A stretch of 56,899 nucleotides of DNA, taken from Pseudomonadota bacterium. GTDB lineage: Bacteria > Desulfobacterota > Binatia > Bin18. The first letter of the stretch is position 1. The number at the start of each line of letters is the position of its first letter. Positions 7,590 to 17,498 of the stretch are shown here, one piece after another. The DNA lies in the NCBI GenBank assembly GCA_005804965.1, contig SYOC01000241.1, positions 1 through 56,899 on the forward strand, written 5' to 3'. Position numbers and translations under genes: made by a program. The notes under the pieces are model-generated. The model did not search any database. It was not told the DNA's origin and worked only from the letters and a program-made list of their open reading frames with translations.

Positions 7590-9809
7590 ATGAACCGCCA
7601 CTGCCTGTGTATTTTTCTGCTGCTTGTCTCCTTCGTGTTAGGCGTACTACCTGCCTGCACGAATAATCCCTATCGTGCTAGCGAGTCTGGCAAGAACGTC
7701 TACTACGATACGTTCTCCGGTGAGCCTAAACATCTCGACCCGGCGCGAGCGTACTCCGAGGACGAGTACGAAATCATGAACCCCATCTATGAGCCGGTGG
7801 TGCAGTATCATTTCCTCAAACGTCCCTACGTGCTGGTGCCGTTGACGGCCGCCACTCTGCCGCAAGCACAATTGTATGATGCGCAGGGCCAGCGGCTTGC
7901 CGACGACACCCCCGCCGAGCAGGTCGCGCGTGCGGTCTACGCTATCGCGCTACGTCCCGACGTGCGCTACGAAAATCATCCGGCCTTTGCCCAGCACCCC
8001 GACGGCACCTACCGCTGGCACCTCGAACCTGGAAATCATTTCCCGCAGATCGAGCACCCGAACGAACTCGCGGAGCAAGGGACACGCACTCTACGCGCTG
8101 AGGATTACGCCTATCAGATCAAACGCCTCGCGCATCCGCTGTTGGACTGCCCGATCTTCGGTCTGCTGGCGAACTACATCGACGGCTTCCCTGAGTTCCA
8201 CGCTCAGCTTGAGCAAGCAGTCGTTCGCCTGCGGGCAGAACGGCGCAAGACTGCCGGCGTCTTCTATAACCAGGAGGCCGACGAACGCGCCAATCCACTG
8301 TATCTCGACTTGCGCAATTATGATCTTCCCGGCGTGCAGGTGGTCGATTCTTTGACCTTGCGCATCACCCTCAAGAAGAAATATCCGCAGTTCATTTATT
8401 GGCTGGCGATGCCGTTCTTCGCACCGATCCCCTGGGAAGTGGACCGCTTCTATACCCAAGCCGCTGCCGTCGAGCAAAACCTGACGCTGGATCGTTTCCC
8501 GGTTGGCACCGGCGCGTTCACCTTGGCCGTCAATCAACCCAACTACCGCATGGTAATGCGGCGCAACCCCAACTTCCACGAGGAGTATTATCCCGCCGAA
8601 GGTGCGCCCGATGACGAGAAGCTCGGACTCCTGGCTGATCGCGGCAAGAAGCTGCCGTTCCTCGATGAGGCGGTTTTCGTCTTGGAAAAAGAAGCCATTT
8701 CGCAGTGGAACAAGTTTCTGCAAGGCTATTACGACAACTCTGGCATCGGCGGCGATGTCTTCGACCAAGCGATTCAAGTATCGGCCTCTGGCAGCATCGA
8801 ACTGACCGAGGCTATGCAGGCCAAAGGCGTACGTTTGCTCACCGCCACCGCGCCGCAGGTGAGCTATTACGCTTTCAACATGCTCGACGACGTGGTCGGC
8901 GGCTACGACGAGAAGAAGCGCAAATTGCGGCAAGCGCTGTCCGTCGCCTTGAACGAAGAGGAGCTGATTCAGATTTTCCTCAACGGGCGCGGGCTGCCAG
9001 CGCAGGGGCCGATTCCGCCGGAGATTTTCGGCTTTCACGGCGGACAGGCTGGCATCAACCCGTTTGTGTATGAGTGGGACGAACGGCAACAGGCCCCTCG
9101 CCGCAAGAGTCTCGCCCACGCCAAACAATTGCTCGCTGAAGCTGGGTATCCTGGCGGGCGCGACAGCAGTGGCAAGCCGTTGGTGTTGTTCTTCGACACC
9201 GCCTCCGCTAGTGGCGCAGCCACGCCGCAGTTAGAGTGGCTGCGCAAACAGTTCGCCGCCCTCGATATCCAACTGCAAATCCGCTCGACTGATTACAACC
9301 GCTTTCAAGAGAAGGTACTCAAGGGCAATTTTCAGATTTTGCAGTGGGGGTGGAACGCAGATTATCCCGACCCGGAGAACTTCCTCTTTCTTCTCTACGG
9401 CCCGAACAGCAAGGTGAAATCCCAAGGCGAAAACGCTGCTAACTACGAGAACCCACGCTTCGATGCCCTCTTCCGTCAAGTCGAGAACATGCAGAACTCG
9501 CCAGAACGCGACGCGCTAATTCAGGAGATGGTCATGATCGCGCGGGAAGACGCACCGTGGATCTGGGGGCTGAATCCCGTCGGCTATGGTCTCTACCATG
9601 AGTGGTTTTCCAACACCAAGCCGGTACACTTCGGTCGCAATACCTTGAAATACAAACGCATCGACGTGCCGTTGCGCGAAGAGCGACGGTTGGTGTGGAA
9701 CCAACCAGTCACCACGCCGGTGTGGGTCGCCTTGGCCATCCTTGTACTCAGCGCTATTCCCGCCACCATCACGCTTTATCGCCGCGAACGAGGAGTGGCA
9801 CGCGCATGA
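7590..9809 (+). CDS. ABC transporter substrate-binding lipoprotein (SBP_bac_5, peptide/nickel type)
   Basis: Lipoprotein signal MNRHCLCIFLLLVSFVLGVLPACTNN; FPVGTGAF, ALNEEELIQ, WGWNADYPDPENFLFLLYGPN. Confidence 0.88.
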   Translation: MNRHCLCIFLLLVSFVLGVLPACTNNPYRASESGKNVYYDTFSGEPKHLDPARAYSEDEYEIMNPIYEPVVQYHFLKRPYVLVPLTAATLPQAQLYDAQGQRLADDTPAEQVARAVYAIALRPDVRYENHPAFAQHPDGTYRWHLEPGNHFPQIEHPNELAEQGTRTLRAEDYAYQIKRLAHPLLDCPIFGLLANYIDGFPEFHAQLEQAVVRLRAERRKTAGVFYNQEADERANPLYLDLRNYDLPGVQVVDSLTLRITLKKKYPQFIYWLAMPFFAPIPWEVDRFYTQAAAVEQNLTLDRFPVGTGAFTLAVNQPNYRMVMRRNPNFHEEYYPAEGAPDDEKLGLLADRGKKLPFLDEAVFVLEKEAISQWNKFLQGYYDNSGIGGDVFDQAIQVSASGSIELTEAMQAKGVRLLTATAPQVSYYAFNMLDDVVGGYDEKKRKLRQALSVALNEEELIQIFLNGRGLPAQGPIPPEIFGFHGGQAGINPFVYEWDERQQAPRRKSLAHAKQLLAEAGYPGGRDSSGKPLVLFFDTASASGAATPQLEWLRKQFAALDIQLQIRSTDYNRFQEKVLKGNFQILQWGWNADYPDPENFLFLLYGPNSKVKSQGENAANYENPRFDALFRQVENMQNSPERDALIQEMVMIAREDAPWIWGLNPVGYGLYHEWFSNTKPVHFGRNTLKYKRIDVPLREERRLVWNQPVTTPVWVALAILVLSAIPATITLYRRERGVARA

Positions 9810-11131
9810 TCGCCTATCTGATTCGCCGTGTCCTCTACGCGCTTCCCATCTTGGTGGGCATCAACGTCTTGGTGTTTCTGTTGTTCTTCTTCGTCAACTC
9901 GCCGGACGACATGGCGCGGACGCATCTGGGCCAGAAGCGCGTGACACCGGATCAGATCGACCAGTGGAAACGCGAACACTCGCTCGACCTCCCCTATTTC
10001 TATAATGCCGGGTGGCGACGCATCGGTTCCTTAGCAGCACGTGCCAAGGACAACACCACCGAGTTCCCTACTGCTGGAACCGGGCAGTACGCCTTGCTCG
10101 TCGAAACGCCTACCTCTCCAAAGAACCCACAGACGAGCACGGTTCGTGTGCAGAGTAATCAGCCGGACCGTCTCATCCTGCCGGCTGGCTTCGATGCCGA
10201 AGGCAAGCGTGTACTGCCCTCGGACACGGCGTTCCTCCGGATTCCTTTACAGATTGGTGCGCCCTCCTCTTCGGACCAAGGGCCGCCGACGCTGACTCTC
10301 TCGTTTTCTGTCGAGTCGCCCACGCCCATTCATCGCATGTTACTGGAGTATCAAGGCGAGATCGGGCCGCTCGCACGTTTCACGCAGACGATTTTCTACC
10401 AGCGCTCGCTGCAGATGTTGTTCTTCCAGTACGGCAAGTCGGACGACGGCAAGATCATCAGCGATGAAGTGCTGAAACGCATCGGTCCGAGTCTCAGCAT
10501 CACCGTGCCAGTGTTGCTGCTCGGGCTTTTGATCGATGTGGTCTTCTCCATGTTGCTGGCGGTGTACCGTGGCACGTACCTAGACTATTGGGGAGTAACG
10601 TTGTGCGTGCTGCTCATGTCCATCTCCGGGCTGTTTTATATCACCGCCGGGCAAGCGATGTTTGCAAAGGAGTTGCGGCTCGCACCGATCTCGGGCTTCG
10701 ATTACGGTGCGCACGCGTTCAAGTTCATCGCCTTGCCAATTGTCATCGCCGTGGTCTCGGGTTTGGGCGGGAGCATTCGCTTCCATCGCACGATTTTCTT
10801 GGAAGAGATCAACAAAGATTATGTGCGCACTGCCCGAGCCAAAGGGTTGCCTGAACGGTCGGTCTTGTTCATCCACACACTCAAGAACGCGCTGTTGCCG
10901 ATTCTCACCGGACTGGTGCTGAGCCTGCCGTTTCTGTACGCGGGGAGTTTGTTGCTCGAATCCTTCTTCGCGATTCCCGGCATGGGCTCGTACATGCTTG
11001 ACGCGATTCAGAAGCAAGATTTTGCAGTCGTGCAATCCATGGTGTCGCTAGGATCGTTTCTCTACGTCGTGGGTCTGTTGCTGACGGACATCAGCTATAC
11101 GTTGGCCGACCCACGGGTGCGGTTGGAGTAG
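9806..11131 (+). CDS. ABC transporter permease (DppB/YejB-like)
   Basis: MIAYLIRRVLYALPILVGINVLVFLLFFFV; DYVRTARAKGLPERSVLFIHTLKNALLPI (EAA motif). ATGA overlap with the upstream gene. Confidence 0.88.
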   Translation: MIAYLIRRVLYALPILVGINVLVFLLFFFVNSPDDMARTHLGQKRVTPDQIDQWKREHSLDLPYFYNAGWRRIGSLAARAKDNTTEFPTAGTGQYALLVETPTSPKNPQTSTVRVQSNQPDRLILPAGFDAEGKRVLPSDTAFLRIPLQIGAPSSSDQGPPTLTLSFSVESPTPIHRMLLEYQGEIGPLARFTQTIFYQRSLQMLFFQYGKSDDGKIISDEVLKRIGPSLSITVPVLLLGLLIDVVFSMLLAVYRGTYLDYWGVTLCVLLMSISGLFYITAGQAMFAKELRLAPISGFDYGAHAFKFIALPIVIAVVSGLGGSIRFHRTIFLEEINKDYVRTARAKGLPERSVLFIHTLKNALLPILTGLVLSLPFLYAGSLLLESFFAIPGMGSYMLDAIQKQDFAVVQSMVSLGSFLYVVGLLLTDISYTLADPRVRLE

Positions 11132-11136
11132 TCGGT

Positions 11137-12468
11137 ATGAGCGGCATGTGGGCGACGCTTGGATTTCAGCCAGTCTTCCTGTGGAGCGATATCTTGATCT
11201 ATCTGCTCCTGGTGTGTGGTGGGACGTGGTTTGCAATGGCCGTGCGGCGCGAGTATTGGCGGGTGGCGTTGCGTCAGATTGCGATGAACCGCACGGCGAT
11301 GCTGTGCTTCGGCGTGCTCAGTCTGTATGGCACGGTCGGTCTGCTCGATACGCTACACTTTCGCACAATCTCGACAGAATCGCCGGCTGGTGGAGCTATT
11401 CGCAGCGTGCTTGATGTGTTGTGTGCGCCGTTGATCGCCAACCGCGAAAAAACCTATTCCGCGCCGCTCGCCATCCAACAGTTCAGTAAAGAAAACGTGA
11501 CGACCTCGGACGGCAAGCAAACCCGCGAGTATCCACGCTTGCGCTTTGCCGGTGCCACGTTACCAGATCCGCACCAACAACCCGCCGATATCCGCGCCAA
11601 GCTGACGAGCGGCATGGTGTGGGGCCTGGGCATCGGCGCACTGCTGTTCTTTGTGGTGCGCTGGGCGACGGGTAGTACAGGCGCAGGAAGTTTCGTGCTT
11701 GTTGTGGCGGTCGCCCTCGCCGCCATTGCCGCACTCAGCCCGCATTATCATCTGCTTGGCACGGACAAAACTGGACAGGACGTGTTCTACGTCGCGCTGA
11801 AAGGTGTGCGTACCGGCTTGGTCATCGGCACCCTCACGACATTGATTGTCACGCCTTTTGCCATTCTCTGTGGCGTGCTGGCTGGCTACTTCGGCGGCTG
11901 GGTGGACGATGTCATCCAGTATGTCTATTCGACGCTGGAGTCGATTCCCGACATTCTGTTGATCGCTGCCGCCATGCTCATTTTTCAGGTGGGACTTACC
12001 GAAGAAGAGACTATCGTTTCGGCGGACAAGCGCCTGGTTTACCTGTGCATCATCATGGGCATTACTTCGTGGACGGGGTTATGTCGCCTGCTACGCGCCG
12101 AAGTACTCAAGCTGCGCGAGATCGAATACGTGCAAGCCGCCGACGCTTTCGGTGTCCACCGGATGCGTATCATTCTCCGGCATCTCGTGCCCAACGTCAT
12201 GCACATCGTGCTGATTTCCATCGTGCTGCGTTTCAGTGGTCTGGTGCTAGCCGAAGCCGTACTGGCGTACGTCGGCATCGGTGTCGATCCTTCGATGCAA
12301 TCCTGGGGCAACATGATTAACCAAGCGCGGCTGGAACTCGCCCGCGAGCCGGTTGTCTGGTGGAATCTCTTCGCCGCCTTCGTGTTCATGCTCGGGCTGG
12401 TGCTGCCCGCCAACCTGTTCGGCGACGCAGTACGCGACGCCCTCGACCCACGCTTACGCACGCGCTGA
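11137..12468 (+). CDS. ABC transporter permease (DppC/YejE-like)
   Basis: GTDKTGQDVFYVALKGVRTGLVIG; EYVQAADAFGVHRMRIILRHLVPNVMHIVLI (EAA motif). Confidence 0.88.
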   Translation: MSGMWATLGFQPVFLWSDILIYLLLVCGGTWFAMAVRREYWRVALRQIAMNRTAMLCFGVLSLYGTVGLLDTLHFRTISTESPAGGAIRSVLDVLCAPLIANREKTYSAPLAIQQFSKENVTTSDGKQTREYPRLRFAGATLPDPHQQPADIRAKLTSGMVWGLGIGALLFFVVRWATGSTGAGSFVLVVAVALAAIAALSPHYHLLGTDKTGQDVFYVALKGVRTGLVIGTLTTLIVTPFAILCGVLAGYFGGWVDDVIQYVYSTLESIPDILLIAAAMLIFQVGLTEEETIVSADKRLVYLCIIMGITSWTGLCRLLRAEVLKLREIEYVQAADAFGVHRMRIILRHLVPNVMHIVLISIVLRFSGLVLAEAVLAYVGIGVDPSMQSWGNMINQARLELAREPVVWWNLFAAFVFMLGLVLPANLFGDAVRDALDPRLRTR

Positions 12469-12499
12469 TAGCGCTGCGGGTGCGTGAGAGGCCGACAAT

Positions 12500-13417
12500 T
12501 CATATCCGCAGGTATGCTCCAGCCGGGGCCAATCCAGCACAGGCTTCGGGATGAATGATCTCCGCCAGGATTTCTGCGCTCTCGACGATACGCGGGCCGG
12601 GGCGATTGAAGTAGGCGTTGCCATCGGCGAGGTAGACACGGTTTGCCTGCACAGCCGGCAGTTGTTGCCACTGGGGATGGGCAGTGAGCGTGGCGAAGTC
12701 GGCTTGCGTTTGCGCAAGCTTGAAGCCGCACGGCATGATGACGAGGACTTCTGGCTGGTAGACGACCAAGGCCTCCCACGTCATGACCGGGCTGCGGGAG
12801 CCGATGGCCGTCAGGCCATATGCTCCGCCGGCCATTTCCACCAACTCTGCCGTCCAGTGACCGCCAGCAATCAACGGAGCCATCCACTCGATGCAGGCCA
12901 CACGCCGGCGCGGCAAGCGGCGCGTCTGCTGTTCGAGCTTCCACAAGCGGCGCTTGAGGGTGCGCACGAGATCCTCGGCTGCAACTGACTGACCAGTGGC
13001 CGCGCCCGCGCGACGTAGATCTTCCCAAATGTCGCTCAGCCGTTCTGGAGACAGCGAGACCACTTGCGTCTCCGAGGTGAGGAAACAACGCACCGCTTCC
13101 TCAACTTGTGGTAGCGACACCGCGCAGACCGCGCACTGGTCCTGCGTGACGATGAGCTGCGGCTGGAGTTGGCGGAGCGTCTCGGTGTGAATGCGATAAA
13201 TACTCAAGCCTTCCTGCACGATCTCGCGCACGTGGGTGTCGATATCAGCGCTGGCAGCGTGCGGATCGAGTTTGGGTTCAGTGAGGATGGGGAGCCCGGT
13301 CACATCGGTGGGATAATCGCACTCGTGCGAGACACCAACGAGGCGGTCACGCAGACCGAGAGCGCAGAGGATTTCGGTCGCGGCAGGTAGCAGGGAGACG
13401 ATACGTTCTGGTGGCAT
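12500..13417 (-). CDS. cobalamin-binding protein, BtuF-like periplasmic-binding fold
   Basis: RIVSLLPAATEILCALGLRDRLVGVSHECDYP...LIVTQDQCAVCAVS...RVACIEWMAPLIAGGHWTAELVEMAGG. Confidence 0.85.
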   Translation of the reverse strand: MPPERIVSLLPAATEILCALGLRDRLVGVSHECDYPTDVTGLPILTEPKLDPHAASADIDTHVREIVQEGLSIYRIHTETLRQLQPQLIVTQDQCAVCAVSLPQVEEAVRCFLTSETQVVSLSPERLSDIWEDLRRAGAATGQSVAAEDLVRTLKRRLWKLEQQTRRLPRRRVACIEWMAPLIAGGHWTAELVEMAGGAYGLTAIGSRSPVMTWEALVVYQPEVLVIMPCGFKLAQTQADFATLTAHPQWQQLPAVQANRVYLADGNAYFNRPGPRIVESAEILAEIIHPEACAGLAPAGAYLRI

Positions 13418-13443
13418 AGGTATGAGTTTCCTGACGAGTGGGC

Positions 13444-13650
13444 CTACATCAGAATGCGCGGCTTGTCGTCATCCTGCTCGATCTTTTCTCCGCAGGTCGA
13501 GGCGCAGGTCGTGCAACGGTACTCGAACTTATTGCCTTCGGGCAGGATGAGGAGCAACTGTTTGCGTACTGGCATCGCCTCACGGCACTTGGGACAAAAC
13601 AGCAGGGACGCTTCAAGCTGGGTGAAACTGGGCTGTGGTTTTCGAGTCAT
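13444..13650 (-). CDS. small zinc-ribbon protein
   Basis: MTRKPQPSFTQLEASLLFCPKCREAMPVRKQLLLILPEGNKFEYRCTTCASTCGEKIEQ; CPxC...CxxC. Confidence 0.6.
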   Translation of the reverse strand: MTRKPQPSFTQLEASLLFCPKCREAMPVRKQLLLILPEGNKFEYRCTTCASTCGEKIEQDDDKPRILM

Positions 13651-13787
13651 TTCTCCTCCGCCTCCTTTCCTCATTCCTCATCACTCGTCACTCATCACAC
13701 ATCCCCTTATCTACCATTCTCGCGAAGAAACCCGCAATGTGGCTGTTGCACCAATGTGGCAGAGGCGGTACAAACGGGGCCTGAATC

Positions 13788-15092
13788 ATGGATACGCGCA
13801 AAGTTTATATCGAAACCTACGGCTGCCAGATGAACATCGCGGATACCGAACTGCTGGTCGGTCTCCTCAAACCTCATGGTTACGAGCCAACCCAGAAAGC
13901 TGAACAGGCGGACGTGATTCTCTTGAACACGTGCGCGATTCGCGAACATGCCGAAGAGCGCGTGCTCAAGCGACTCAGCGAACTCGTGCGCCACAAAGCG
14001 CGGAAATCCGGCGTGCTGTTGGGCGTGACCGGCTGCATGGCCCAGCATCATCGTGAGCAGTTGCTCGACAAAGCACCGTATCTGGATCTCATCCTCGGGC
14101 CGGACGCCTACCGCACCTTGCCGAATCTGTTGGCGCAAGAAGAGACAGATGCGCCGCTGGTGGCGGTGCGCTTGGACCGCGATGAAACCTACGAAGACAT
14201 CACCCCAGTGCGTGCCGAGGGCATTCGCGCGTGGGTCACGGTGATGCGTGGTTGTGATAAATTCTGCACCTTTTGCATTGTGCCCTACGTGCGTGGGCGA
14301 GAACGCAGCGTGCCGCTCAAGCCGTTGCTGGGGCAGGTACGCGAGTTGGCCGAGCAAGGATACAAGGAAGTGGTCTACCTCGGGCAGACGGTCAATGCCT
14401 ATCGCGACGGCGAGTTCGATTTTGCCGATTTGCTACGGCAGACAGCCAAGATTGACGGCATCGAACGTATCCGTTTCACCTCACCCCACCCCTCTGACAT
14501 CAGCGAGCGCATGATCGAAACGATGGCGATGCTGCCGAAAGTATCGCCCTATCTGCACCTGCCCGTGCAGTCGGCCTCGAACCGCGTGCTTGAGCGCATG
14601 GAGCGTGGCTACACGGTCGAGCAATACGCAGATCTCGTTGGACGTTTGCGCCGCGCCATTCCTGGGATCGCGCTTTCGACAGATATCATCGCCGGATTCC
14701 CTGGCGAGGACGCTGACGATTTTCACGCTACCCGCGACTTTCTCGAACGCATTCGCTATGACTTTGCCTTCATGTTCAAATACTCCGCCCGTGAAGGCAC
14801 CAAGGCGCACAAGTGGGGCGATACCGTCACTGAAGACGAGAAAGGTCGCCGCTTACAGGCGATCATTGCGTTGCAAGAACGTATCTCGGGAGAAGTGAAT
14901 CAGGCGTTCATCGGGCAGACGGTCGAAGTGTTGGTGGAAGGTCCGGCGAAACGCCAAGCCGACTGGTTGTCCGGCAAGAACGGGCAATTCAAGACTGTGG
15001 TGTTTCCCGGCAATGGTGCGCAACCCGGCACGCTGGTTTCGGTTCGTGTAGCGACAACGACGGCACACACATTGATCGGCGTAGCCGTCTAG
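13788..15092 (+). CDS. miaB: tRNA-2-methylthio-N6-dimethylallyladenosine synthase
   Basis: RKVYIETYGCQMNIADTE; radical-SAM motif MRGCDKFCTFCIVPYVRGRERS; C-terminal TRAM domain. Confidence 0.95.
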   Translation: MDTRKVYIETYGCQMNIADTELLVGLLKPHGYEPTQKAEQADVILLNTCAIREHAEERVLKRLSELVRHKARKSGVLLGVTGCMAQHHREQLLDKAPYLDLILGPDAYRTLPNLLAQEETDAPLVAVRLDRDETYEDITPVRAEGIRAWVTVMRGCDKFCTFCIVPYVRGRERSVPLKPLLGQVRELAEQGYKEVVYLGQTVNAYRDGEFDFADLLRQTAKIDGIERIRFTSPHPSDISERMIETMAMLPKVSPYLHLPVQSASNRVLERMERGYTVEQYADLVGRLRRAIPGIALSTDIIAGFPGEDADDFHATRDFLERIRYDFAFMFKYSAREGTKAHKWGDTVTEDEKGRRLQAIIALQERISGEVNQAFIGQTVEVLVEGPAKRQADWLSGKNGQFKTVVFPGNGAQPGTLVSVRVATTTAHTLIGVAV

Positions 15093-15114
15093 AGACGCCT
15101 CGCTGAGGCGTCTC
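15092..15114. terminator. perfect 10-bp hairpin between miaB and arsC-like gene (no clear T-tract)
   Basis: GAGACGCCTC-GCT-GAGGCGTCTC. Confidence 0.45.
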
Positions 15115-15124
15115 CGGCGAATTG

Positions 15125-15478
15125 CTAGTCCAACAACTCCAGCACCTTCTCCGCTGGCCGCGCGAGCACAGCCTTCTCTCCTCGGATAATCACCGGACGC
15201 TGCATCAACACGGGATGCTGAAGCAATAAGTCGATCACCGTGTCTGTGGTGACATACTGATTGGCCTCCAATCCGAGCGACTCAAAGTTTTTGTCCTTCC
15301 GCACCAGGTCTGCCGGAGGATTGGGGAGCAAGGCGAGAAACCGTGCAAAGGTGGCTCGGTCGAGGGGATTTTTCAGATACTCGATAACGTCGAACTCGAC
15401 GCCGCGCTCGCGTAAGATGTCGAGCGCTCCGCGCGACTGCCCTCAGCCAGGGTTGTGATACACCAAGAGTCGTTCCAT
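15125..15478 (-). CDS. arsC: ArsC-family arsenate reductase-like protein, predicted selenoprotein (TGA at codon 12)
   Basis: Reverse-complement reading from ATG 15478: MERLLVYHNPG[TGA]GQSRGALDILRERGVEFDVIEYLKNPLDRATFARFLALLPNPPADLVRKDKNFESLGLE...PVLMQRPVIIRGEKAVLARPAEKVLELLD. TGA (15445..15443) replaces the catalytic Cys12 of the ArsC HNPxCxxSR motif; homology continues on both sides in one frame. Confidence 0.85.
15404..15427 (-). promoter_or_regulatory. putative bacterial SECIS hairpin downstream of the arsC UGA
   Basis: GCGCTCG-ACATCTTACG-CGAGCGC, perfect 7-bp stem starting 18 nt after the U of UGA. Confidence 0.5.
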
Positions 15479-15566
15479 AGTTGCCGCCTCCGTCGAGAAA
15501 TATGCCCCTACCTACCTGGAATGGTGCGAATCTGCTAGCCCAGGCTCTGCGGAGGAATGAGGAACG

Positions 15567-17117
15567 ATGACGCACGATGCAGCCGACCTAACTACCCAAG
15601 CCACAGCAACCCCCATCTCTACAGAAGCTCGGTCCGGCCTCGACCCTTGGAAAGAGGCGGATTTACCAGCTCCACCCAGTCTCAAAGGGTTGAACTTTTT
15701 GGGCATTATTGGCCCAGGCGCGATTATCTTAGGCACGTCCATTGGCAGCGGCGAATGGTTGCTAGGACCGGCGGCGTTCGTCAAATACGGCATGTCACTG
15801 TTGTGGGTGTCGAGTGTCGCCATTCTCTTGCAGACCATCCTCAACACAGAACTCATTCGCTACACACTCTACACGGGCGAACCGGCAATCACCGGCTTCA
15901 TGCGCACGAAGCCGCACTCGACGTTTTGGGCGGTGCTGTACACGTTATTCTACTTCCTGCAAGTCGGCTGGCCAGCATGGGCAGGAGCAGCAGCGGGTGC
16001 GATTTTTTACGTAGGCACCGGACAGCCTGCCGGGCCAGAAGCGGCTTCTGTCGTGTACTGGATTGGTGTTGGTACGTTCGCCGTGTGCGTGGGCATTCTC
16101 CTAACTGGCGGGCACATTGAACACACGCTGGAAATCCTCAACTGGGTGCTCATCGTCTTTATTCTCGGGACATTGCTCATCCTGAGCCTGCTCTATGCCG
16201 ATGCCAGTCGCTGGCGCGAAGCCGGCGCTGGCTTCTTTGGCTTCAATTTATCGACAGGCACGTTTGCGTTCTTTCCGCCGGGTGCAGACTGGTTCCTGAT
16301 TGGCGCGTTCGCGGCCTACTCTGGTGCCGGCGGTGTGACCAACTTGACGCTCGCCAACTGGGCGCGAGACAAAGGCTTCGGCATGGGGCAAGTCGTCGGT
16401 TTTATCCCCGCTGCCGTGGGCGGACAGCGCGTTTTGCTCGCGCATTCTGGCAGTACCTTTCCCATGACACCGAAGAATTTACAGAAATGGCGCGGCTGGT
16501 GGGGGATCGTCAGCCTCGACCAATGGGGCGTTTTCTTTCTCGGGGCATTGCTCGGCATGGGGCTCCCGGCGGTACTCTACACGTCATTTCTGCCGCCAGG
16601 AGAAGACATTCGCGGGCTTGCCGTGGCTACCGCACTGGCCAAAGCGATGTCATCGCAAGGCGGGGCCTTTCTCGGCTTCCTCGTAGCGTTCATGGGCGCG
16701 TGGATGTTGTTCAAGACCCAGCTCGACATCCTCGAAGGGACTGTACGCGCCGTGACCGATATCTTGTGGACGGGCAGTGCGCGGGTGCGCGGTGTGAGCG
16801 GTGGCGACGTGCGGCGGGTCTATTATTCCGTGCTGGCCGGGTTTGTAATCTGGGGGGTCATCGCTTCCAGCTTGGCGCAACCGATTGTGTTGTTGCAACT
16901 CGGTGCCAACGTTGCCGGGATCGTCCTCGCCATCAGTTCCATGCATATTCTCTACGTCAACACGACCTTCCTACCAAAAGAGATTCAACCGCCCTTGTGG
17001 CGGCGTTGCGCTTTGGTGCTGCTGACACTCTTCTATGGATTCTTCGTTTACCTGTGGCTGATGGGCGGATTCATTCCTGACCCTAGCAAAGGGTTTTTGT
17101 TCAGTGTTTTTCGCTAA
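15567..17117 (+). CDS. Nramp-family-like divalent metal / multi-TM transporter
   Basis: Many TM segments; [34 protein letters not shown] resembles Nramp TM1 (DPGN-like region altered). Confidence 0.7.
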   Translation: MTHDAADLTTQATATPISTEARSGLDPWKEADLPAPPSLKGLNFLGIIGPGAIILGTSIGSGEWLLGPAAFVKYGMSLLWVSSVAILLQTILNTELIRYTLYTGEPAITGFMRTKPHSTFWAVLYTLFYFLQVGWPAWAGAAAGAIFYVGTGQPAGPEAASVVYWIGVGTFAVCVGILLTGGHIEHTLEILNWVLIVFILGTLLILSLLYADASRWREAGAGFFGFNLSTGTFAFFPPGADWFLIGAFAAYSGAGGVTNLTLANWARDKGFGMGQVVGFIPAAVGGQRVLLAHSGSTFPMTPKNLQKWRGWWGIVSLDQWGVFFLGALLGMGLPAVLYTSFLPPGEDIRGLAVATALAKAMSSQGGAFLGFLVAFMGAWMLFKTQLDILEGTVRAVTDILWTGSARVRGVSGGDVRRVYYSVLAGFVIWGVIASSLAQPIVLLQLGANVAGIVLAISSMHILYVNTTFLPKEIQPPLWRRCALVLLTLFYGFFVYLWLMGGFIPDPSKGFLFSVFR

Positions 17118-17418
17118 GATCAGGGCAGGTCGCTTCCTCCAGAGCAGCCAGATTCGCCAATGCCTCCGTGCGGCTACCGCCACACATATCGAGTGAGGGT
17201 TGTAGGCCAGAGCAGCACTGCGGTCGTTCTGGTCGTCCAAAGATGGCGCAACGGAAATCTGCCGTGAGTTGTACGCATCGCACGCCTGCGGGCTTGCCAT
17301 CGGGCATCCCAGGAATCGGACTCGTGATCGAAGGGGCAATGCAACACGCCCCGCACTGAGGGCGACACGGCATGGCGATTGTTCGCGGGAGGCAAGGCAT
17401 GTTCGCTCGCAGAGACAC
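17101..17418 (-). CDS. YkgJ-family cysteine cluster protein
   Basis: [53 protein letters not shown]; typical CxxCCxxP...C...C pattern. Overlaps the upstream gene end by 17 nt (convergent). Confidence 0.85.
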   Translation of the reverse strand: MSLRANMPCLPRTIAMPCRPQCGACCIAPSITSPIPGMPDGKPAGVRCVQLTADFRCAIFGRPERPQCCSGLQPSLDMCGGSRTEALANLAALEEATCPDLSEKH

Positions 17419-17439
17419 TGGACTGATGACGCTTCTGCC

Positions 17440-17469
17440 AAAAAAAAGGGCGGGTAAAAAACCCGCCCC
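17440..17469 (-). terminator. rho-independent terminator for the amidohydrolase gene
   Basis: Minus strand GGGCGGGTTTTTTACCCGCCC followed by an 8-T tract. Confidence 0.8.
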
Positions 17470-17498
17470 TGTTCTTGCTGCCTGTGTGTCGCGAAGGA

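Noticed and set aside
8091-9128. 345-aa minus-strand ORF antisense to the substrate-binding protein
   Set aside because: Shadow ORF; the sense frame has clear SBP_bac_5 motifs.
12039-13088. 349-aa minus-strand ORF overlapping dppC and the btuF-like gene
   Set aside because: Different frame from the real btuF-like gene; low-complexity R/S/P composition typical of shadow ORFs.
15282-15575. 97-aa minus-strand ORF overlapping the arsC-like gene
   Set aside because: It is the wrong frame of the ArsC sequence; the ArsC frame with the single TGA explains the locus better.
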